Of a stretch of DNA of 64,000 nt, positions 59,471-64,000 are shown in pieces; the first letter of the stretch is position 1, and each line of letters starts with the position of its first letter. The translations under genes and the position numbers were made by a program. Origin of the DNA: Amycolatopsis thermalba (GTDB lineage: Bacteria; Actinomycetota; Actinomycetes; Mycobacteriales; Pseudonocardiaceae). Below the pieces are notes generated by a model that was not told the origin of the DNA, searched no databases, and worked only from the letters and a program-made list of their open reading frames with translations. The stretch lies in NCBI RefSeq assembly GCF_003385215.1, contig NZ_PQHW01000024.1, positions 1-64,000 on the forward strand, written 5' to 3'.

Positions 59471-61044
59471 GCGGGGTCGCGACGATGACGGAACCGTTGC
59501 TCGAAGTCGAGGGCGTGGACAAGAGCTTCCCCGGCGTGCGCGCGCTGCACGACATGCGGCTGGAGCTGCGGTCCGGCGAGGTGCTCGCGCTGGTCGGCGA
59601 GAACGGCGCGGGCAAGTCCACGCTGATGAAGCTGCTGTCCGGCATCCACAGCGCCGACGCGGGCCAGTTCCGGCTGGGCGGCGAGCCCTACCGGCCCGCC
59701 GGCCCGCGGCACGCCCTGGAGCTGGGCATCAGCATCATCCACCAGGAGTTCAACCTGGTGCCGCACCTGACGGTCGCGCAGAACGTCTTCATCGGCCGGG
59801 AACCCCGCCGCGGGCGGCTGCTGCTCGACGAGCGCAAGCTCAACGCCGACACCGCCGACCTGCTCGACCGGCTGCACCTGCGCCTGGACCCGCGGGCCGT
59901 GGTGGGCGAGCTGACCGTGGCCAACCAGCAGATGGTGGAGATCGCCAAGGCGCTGTCCTACGACCCGCGTGTGCTGATCATGGACGAGCCGACCGCCGCG
60001 CTCAACGACGCCGAGGTGGCGACGCTGCACGAGCTGATCCGCCGGTTCGTGCGGCCGGGCACCGGCGTCATCTACATCTCCCACCGGATGGAGGAGATCA
60101 AGCGCATCGCCGACCGGGTCACCGTGATCCGCGACGGCGAGTACATCGACACGCTCGACATGGCGACGGCCGCCACCCCGGACATCATCGCCCTGATGGT
60201 GGGCCGGGCCATCGACACCGAGGCCCGCCCGGAGGGGGTGCGCTCCGACCGGGAGGTCGTGCTGCGCGTCGAGGGCCTGCGCACCCGGGACCTGCTCAAG
60301 GACGTGTCGTTCGACCTGCGGCACGGCGAGATCCTCGGCTTCGCCGGCCTGATGGGCGCCGGCCGGACCGAGGTCGCGCGGGCGCTGGTCGGCGCGGACA
60401 AGGCCGAGGCCGGCACCGTCACCCTGCACGGCAGGCCGGTCCGCATCGGCACCCCGGCCGACGCCGCGAAACTGGGCATCGGCTACCTGTCGGAGGACCG
60501 GAAGCGGTTCGGCCTGCTGCTGGACCAGGACGTCAAGGCCAACATCGCGTTGTCGGCGCTGCGGGACCAGTTCACCAGGGCCGGGTTCGTGCGCGACGGC
60601 GCGCTGCGGGCGAAGGCCGGACGCTACGTCGGCGCGCTGCGCATCAAGACGCCCTCGCTCGACCAGACGACGAAGAACCTCTCCGGCGGCAACCAGCAGA
60701 AGGTCGTCATCGCCAAGTGGCTGGCCAAGGACTGCGAGGTCCTCATCTTCGACGAGCCGACGCGCGGCATCGACGTCGGCGCGAAGGAGGAGATCTACCA
60801 GCTGCTGCGCGAGCTGACCGGGCAGGGCAAGTCGATCATCATGATCTCCTCGGAACTCCCGGAGATCCTGCGCATGTCCCACCGCGTGGTGGTGATGAGC
60901 GAGGGCCGCGTGACCCGCGTGCTCGACGCCGCCGAGGCGACCCAGGAGAACATCATGCACTACGCGACCCTGCGGCCGGACGAGAATCCCGCCGACGCCG
61001 CCGAACTCGGTCTCGCCCCCGAAGGGAAGGCAGGTCAGTCATGA
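59467..61044 (+). CDS. ABC transporter ATP-binding protein, ribose class (fucose importer)
   Basis: Double ATPase of 525 residues. First domain: Walker [10 protein letters not shown], Walker [12 protein letters not shown]. Second domain: degenerate [10 protein letters not shown], signature [27 protein letters not shown]. Typical RbsA/MglA organisation. Its ATG overlaps the lactonase stop and its stop overlaps the permease ATG. It drives import of the pathway sugar. Confidence 0.93.
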   Translation: MSGVATMTEPLLEVEGVDKSFPGVRALHDMRLELRSGEVLALVGENGAGKSTLMKLLSGIHSADAGQFRLGGEPYRPAGPRHALELGISIIHQEFNLVPHLTVAQNVFIGREPRRGRLLLDERKLNADTADLLDRLHLRLDPRAVVGELTVANQQMVEIAKALSYDPRVLIMDEPTAALNDAEVATLHELIRRFVRPGTGVIYISHRMEEIKRIADRVTVIRDGEYIDTLDMATAATPDIIALMVGRAIDTEARPEGVRSDREVVLRVEGLRTRDLLKDVSFDLRHGEILGFAGLMGAGRTEVARALVGADKAEAGTVTLHGRPVRIGTPADAAKLGIGYLSEDRKRFGLLLDQDVKANIALSALRDQFTRAGFVRDGALRAKAGRYVGALRIKTPSLDQTTKNLSGGNQQKVVIAKWLAKDCEVLIFDEPTRGIDVGAKEEIYQLLRELTGQGKSIIMISSELPEILRMSHRVVVMSEGRVTRVLDAAEATQENIMHYATLRPDENPADAAELGLAPEGKAGQS

Positions 61045-62036
61045 CCACGGTGAAAGCTCCCCCGGCGGAGCCGCAGCGCACCGGCGGGGTGGCCGGCGCG
61101 ATCAAGAGCAGGCTGCAGCAGCTGCTGGCCTTCGCCAGCCTCATCGTGATCTACGCGTTCTTCTCGATCGTCAGCCCGTTCTTCTTCTCCTACGGCAACT
61201 TCATCGCCATCCTGTTCTCCACGGTGGTGATCGGGACGCTCGCGATCGGCACCACGTTCGTGATCATCACCGGCGGCATCGACCTGTCGATCGGCACCGG
61301 CATGGCGTTGTGCGCGGTGATGTCCGGGGTGTTCATCGTGAACTCCGGCCTGCCGCCGGCGGTCGGGGTGCCGCTGGCGATCCTGTTCGGCGGGCTGATG
61401 GGGCTGGTCAACGGCATCAACGTGGCGCTGCTGAAGATCCCGCCGTTCATCGCGACGCTGGCGATGATGCTGGTCGCCGCGGGGCTGGCGCTGGTGCTGT
61501 CGAACAGCACCCCGATCTACTTCAGCGACTCGCCCGGCTACATCGACATCTCCGCGGGCAACCTGATCCCGAACGTGCCCAACGCGGTGCTCATCCTGGC
61601 CGCGATCGCGATCATCGCGGGCGTGCTGCTGACCAAGACGGTGCTCGGCCGCTACACGTACTCGATCGGCAGCAACGAGGAAGCGACCGCGCTGTCCGGC
61701 ATCGACGTGCGCCGGTGGAAGGTCGGGATCTACGCGTTCGCCGGGCTGTTCACCGGCCTGGCCGGGGTGATGATCTCGGCGCGGCTGGGGTCGGCGCAGC
61801 CGGCCACCGGCATGGGGTACGAGCTGCAGGCGATCGCCGCCGTGGTGATCGGCGGGACGTCGCTGTCCGGCGGCAAGGGCTCCATCATCGGCACCCTGAT
61901 CGGCGCGCTGATCATCTCGGTGCTGAACAACGGGCTGCAGATCATGTCGATCCCGCAGGAGTGGCAGAACGTCATCCTCGGGTGCGTGATCCTGGTGGCC
62001 GTCTACACCGACCGGATCCGGAAACGGGAAGCCTGA
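61041..62036 (+). CDS. ABC transporter permease, ribose class (fucose importer)
   Basis: Permease of 331 residues with 8-10 membrane helices. Signatures [19 protein letters not shown] and [26 protein letters not shown] place it in the RbsC family. Four-base overlap with the ATPase gene; the binding-protein gene follows after 19 bases. Confidence 0.93.
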   Translation: MTTVKAPPAEPQRTGGVAGAIKSRLQQLLAFASLIVIYAFFSIVSPFFFSYGNFIAILFSTVVIGTLAIGTTFVIITGGIDLSIGTGMALCAVMSGVFIVNSGLPPAVGVPLAILFGGLMGLVNGINVALLKIPPFIATLAMMLVAAGLALVLSNSTPIYFSDSPGYIDISAGNLIPNVPNAVLILAAIAIIAGVLLTKTVLGRYTYSIGSNEEATALSGIDVRRWKVGIYAFAGLFTGLAGVMISARLGSAQPATGMGYELQAIAAVVIGGTSLSGGKGSIIGTLIGALIISVLNNGLQIMSIPQEWQNVILGCVILVAVYTDRIRKREA

Positions 62037-62055
62037 GAGAACGAAGGAGTTCTTG

Positions 62056-63021
62056 ATGAGGACGCAGAAGATCGTCGCCGCGGTCGCCGGCGCCGTGCTG
62101 GCGCTGACGATGACCGCGTGCGGCCAGGACGGCGGCACCGCGGGCGGCGGGAACGGGCCGCTCATCGCCATCGTGTCGAAGGGCTTCCAGCACCAGTTCT
62201 GGCAGGCCGTGAAGAAGGGCGCCGAGGACCAGGCCGCCGCGAAGGGCGCCCGTACGACCTTCGTCGGCCCGGCGACCGAGAAGGACGTCGAGCAGCAGGT
62301 CAACATGCTCACCAACGAGCTGGCGAAATCGCCACGGGCGCTCGGGTTCGCCGCGCTGGACTCGCGCGCGGCCGCTCCCCTGCTGCAGCAGGCGAAGGCG
62401 CAGAACGTCCCGGTCGTGGCGTTCGACTCCGGTGTGGACAGTGACATCCCGGTGACGACCGTGGCCACGGACAACAAGGCCGCGGCGGCGGAGGCGGCCA
62501 AGCACCTGGCCGAGCAGATCGGCGGGCAGGGCAAGGTCGCGCTGGTGGTGCACGACCAGACGAGCCTGTCGGGCAAGGACCGGCGGGACGGGTTCCTGGA
62601 CTGGATGGCGAAGAACGCGCCCGGCATCACGGTGCTGGCGCCCCAGTACGGCGGGGGTGACCAGCTGGAGTCGGCCAACATCACCAAGTCGATCATCGCG
62701 GCGAACCCGGACCTGAAGGGGATCTACGCCTCCAACGAGGGCTCGGCGATCGGGGTGATCAAGGGCGTGCAGGAGAGCGGGAAGCAGGGCCTGACGATCG
62801 TCGGGTTCGACTCCGGCAAGGCCCAGATCGACGCGATCAACAGCGGCCTGATGGCCGGCGCCGTGACGCAGGACCCGGTGGACATGGGACGGCAGCTGGT
62901 GGACGCCGCGCTGAAGGCCATCAACGGCGAACAACTGCCGAAGCGGATCGACACGGCGTACTACTGGTACGACAAGAGCAACATCAACGACCCGAAGATC
63001 CAGGCGGCGCTGTACCAGTGA
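62056..63021 (+). CDS. Sugar-binding lipoprotein (fucose importer)
   Basis: Type I periplasmic-binding-protein of 321 residues. Lipobox MTAC follows a hydrophobic signal. The binding fold shows IAIVSKGFQHQFWQAVKKGAEDQAA, ALDSRAAAPLLQQA, VVAFDSGVDSDIPVTTVATDN and IYASNEGSAIGVIKGV, as in ribose-class proteins. GAAGGAG lies 6 bases before the ATG. It is the last gene of the operon and is followed by tandem terminators. L-fucose or a similar 6-deoxyhexose is the inferred ligand. Confidence 0.92.
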   Translation: MRTQKIVAAVAGAVLALTMTACGQDGGTAGGGNGPLIAIVSKGFQHQFWQAVKKGAEDQAAAKGARTTFVGPATEKDVEQQVNMLTNELAKSPRALGFAALDSRAAAPLLQQAKAQNVPVVAFDSGVDSDIPVTTVATDNKAAAAEAAKHLAEQIGGQGKVALVVHDQTSLSGKDRRDGFLDWMAKNAPGITVLAPQYGGGDQLESANITKSIIAANPDLKGIYASNEGSAIGVIKGVQESGKQGLTIVGFDSGKAQIDAINSGLMAGAVTQDPVDMGRQLVDAALKAINGEQLPKRIDTAYYWYDKSNINDPKIQAALYQ

Positions 63022-63033
63022 CCGCCGGGCGCC

Positions 63034-63104
63034 GGCCGTGGACGGTCGACGGGGCCGTCCACGGCCGTCGTGCCGTGGCCCAGCACCGCGGTGCTGGGTC
63101 ACGG
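63034..63104. terminator. Two tandem terminator hairpins
   Basis: GGCCGTGGACGG (63034-63045) pairs with CCGTCCACGGCC (63055-63066), a perfect 12-bp stem. A second hairpin follows: CCCAGCACC (63079-63087) with GGTGCTGGG (63090-63098), extended by CCGTG/CACGG after one mismatch. They separate the convergent importer and ridA genes. Confidence 0.82.
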
Positions 63105-63150
63105 GTCGAGCACCTCGCGCATCGCCGTCACGGCGGGCTCGGAGTGGGCG

Positions 63151-63558
63151 TCAGCGCGGCACCGCGGCCATGGCCTCGACCTCCACCAGGAGGTCCGGCC
63201 GGGCCAGCGCGGCCGCCACGATCAGCGACTGCGCCGGCCAGTCACCGTCCGGGTACCAGCGGGTGAAGGTCCGCTTCACCACCGTGCGGAAGCCGGGCAG
63301 GTGCTCGGCGCCGGCCACCATGCTGAACAGCTTCACCACGTGCTCCGGCTGCGCGCCCGCCGCCGCGAGGAGCCGCTCCAGGTTGGCGAACACCGCCTCG
63401 GTCTGGGCCTCGGCGTCGGCACCGGCGAGCGAGCCATCGGGCAGCGCGCCGACCTGGCCGGAGATCACCACGAGCTCGTGACCGGACGGCACCTGGGCCA
63501 GGTGGCTGTACATCCCGATGGGGGCGGCGACGGTGTCCGGGTTCCAGCGCCGGATCAT
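63151..63558 (-). CDS. RidA-family protein
   Basis: Protein of 135 residues, RidA/YjgF superfamily: PIGMYSHLAQVPSGHELVVISGQVGALPDGSLAGADAEAQTEAVFANLERLLAAAGAQPEHVVKLF is the characteristic core. The canonical RidA arginine near the C-terminus is not evident at the usual place (LIVAAALARPDLLVEVEAMA has Arg in ALARPD), so it may be an RidA-type deaminase or a relative. The ATG overlaps the stop of the upstream regulator gene (ATGA). Confidence 0.88.
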   Translation of the reverse strand: MIRRWNPDTVAAPIGMYSHLAQVPSGHELVVISGQVGALPDGSLAGADAEAQTEAVFANLERLLAAAGAQPEHVVKLFSMVAGAEHLPGFRTVVKRTFTRWYPDGDWPAQSLIVAAALARPDLLVEVEAMAAVPR

Positions 63559-64000
63559 GCGTTCTCCTCTGCCGGTTCGATGGATACGGGTGGTGCGGCG
63601 AGCAGCCGCCGCAGCGTCGCGGTGTCGGCCTCGCGCACCGGGGTGTAGACGACCAGGTGCAGGCCGGGGTGGTCCTGCGGGGTGAGCTGGTGGTGTTCCA
63701 GCAGCAGCTCCCCCGCCACCGGGTGCCGGAACAGGCGCTCGCGGGAGGCGAACCGCTCGACGCCCAGGCTCTCCCAGCCCGCCCGGAAGTGATCGCTGGC
63801 CGCCAGCAGCCGGTCGATCAGGTAACCGAACTCCCCCAGCCGGGGACCGGCCTCGGCCCGGAACTCGGCCAGGAACCGGCGGCTGGTGACCTCCCAGTCC
63901 GGCAGCAGCTGCCGCACGTACGGGTCGGTGAACACCAGCCACAGCAGGTTGCGGTCCTGCGCCGGGACGGTCGCGACGTTCGGGTAGAGCGCCGCGTAGG
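63555..64000 (-). CDS. XRE-family regulator with MmyB-like ligand domain (N-terminus beyond window)
   Basis: C-terminal part, about 148 residues, of a regulator running off the window end. The visible sequence ALYPNVATVPAQDRNLLWLVFTDP, LLPDWEVTSRRFLAEFRAEAG, FASRERLFRHPVAGELLLEHHQLTPQDHPGLHLVVYTP is the MmyB-like ligand-binding domain that follows an N-terminal helix-turn-helix in many actinobacterial regulators. It is co-transcribed with ridA. Confidence 0.85.
   Translation of the reverse strand, partial: YAALYPNVATVPAQDRNLLWLVFTDPYVRQLLPDWEVTSRRFLAEFRAEAGPRLGEFGYLIDRLLAASDHFRAGWESLGVERFASRERLFRHPVAGELLLEHHQLTPQDHPGLHLVVYTPVREADTATLRRLLAAPPVSIEPAEENA

Overview
The window is about 72% GC with dense, often overlapping genes, many GTG starts and purine-rich ribosome binding sites. 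Two-component systems, IclR, FadR-type GntR, Lrp, LysR and MmyB-type regulators, Tat-exported oxidoreductases and ribose-class ABC importers are all present. This fits the chromosome of a soil actinomycete, most likely Pseudonocardiaceae (Amycolatopsis-like); that placement is inferred from gene content. I saw no rRNA, tRNA, CRISPR array, insertion sequence or phage gene.

Layout. 0-7.4 kb: a two-component system with a membrane-anchored protein, an orphan paralogous response regulator, a PH-like membrane protein, an acyl-CoA thioesterase whose 3' end is repeated downstream, and two small secreted four-cysteine proteins. 7.4-11.5 kb: a fused indolepyruvate ferredoxin oxidoreductase divergent from an Lrp regulator. 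11.5-21.6 kb: an IclR-linked catabolic locus (SDR, ribose-class ABC importer, PRISE-like reductase, flavin monooxygenase; divergent split transketolase). 21.6-33.1 kb: an apparently complete iac-type indole-3-acetate degradation locus (iacABCDEF, then a PAS sensor kinase with iacG, a small unknown gene and iacH, then iacI with a FixJ-type regulator, then an MHS-family transporter). 33.1-33.9 kb: two broken genes. 33.9-37.4 kb: an operon of MFS transporter, opine-type dehydrogenase and 3-hydroxyacyl-CoA dehydrogenase that carries the same putative operator as the iac promoters. 37.4-41.6 kb: TetR, copper amine oxidase and a YtcJ-type amidohydrolase. 41.6-49 kb: a small unknown gene, a decayed LuxR-type ATPase gene, and an operon lcp-lcp-oxiB-oxiA divergent from a TetR gene, matching a rubber (polyisoprene) degradation locus. 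49-53.2 kb: a LigD-like protein without ligase domain, LysR, and a 31-residue ORF coupled to an MFS gene. 53.2-63.1 kb: a non-phosphorylative L-fucose (or related deoxy-sugar) pathway with its regulator and ABC importer. 63.1-64 kb: RidA and an MmyB-type regulator running off the end.

How the parts work together. The most notable signal is a 17-bp motif (type GTAGGGGATTCCTTCAG or GTAAGGGAAACCCTTAC) found at four promoter regions of the iac locus and its right-hand neighbours, 75-88 bp before the start codons of iacA, iacG, iacI and both transporters. I read it as the operator of the FixJ-type regulator. In the fucose locus, an 11-bp motif is shared between the promoter of the GntR gene and the divergent pathway promoter. 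Two intergenic regions hold tandem GC-rich repeats (about 105-128 bp units), and two genes carry partial copies of their own 3' ends downstream of their stop codons.
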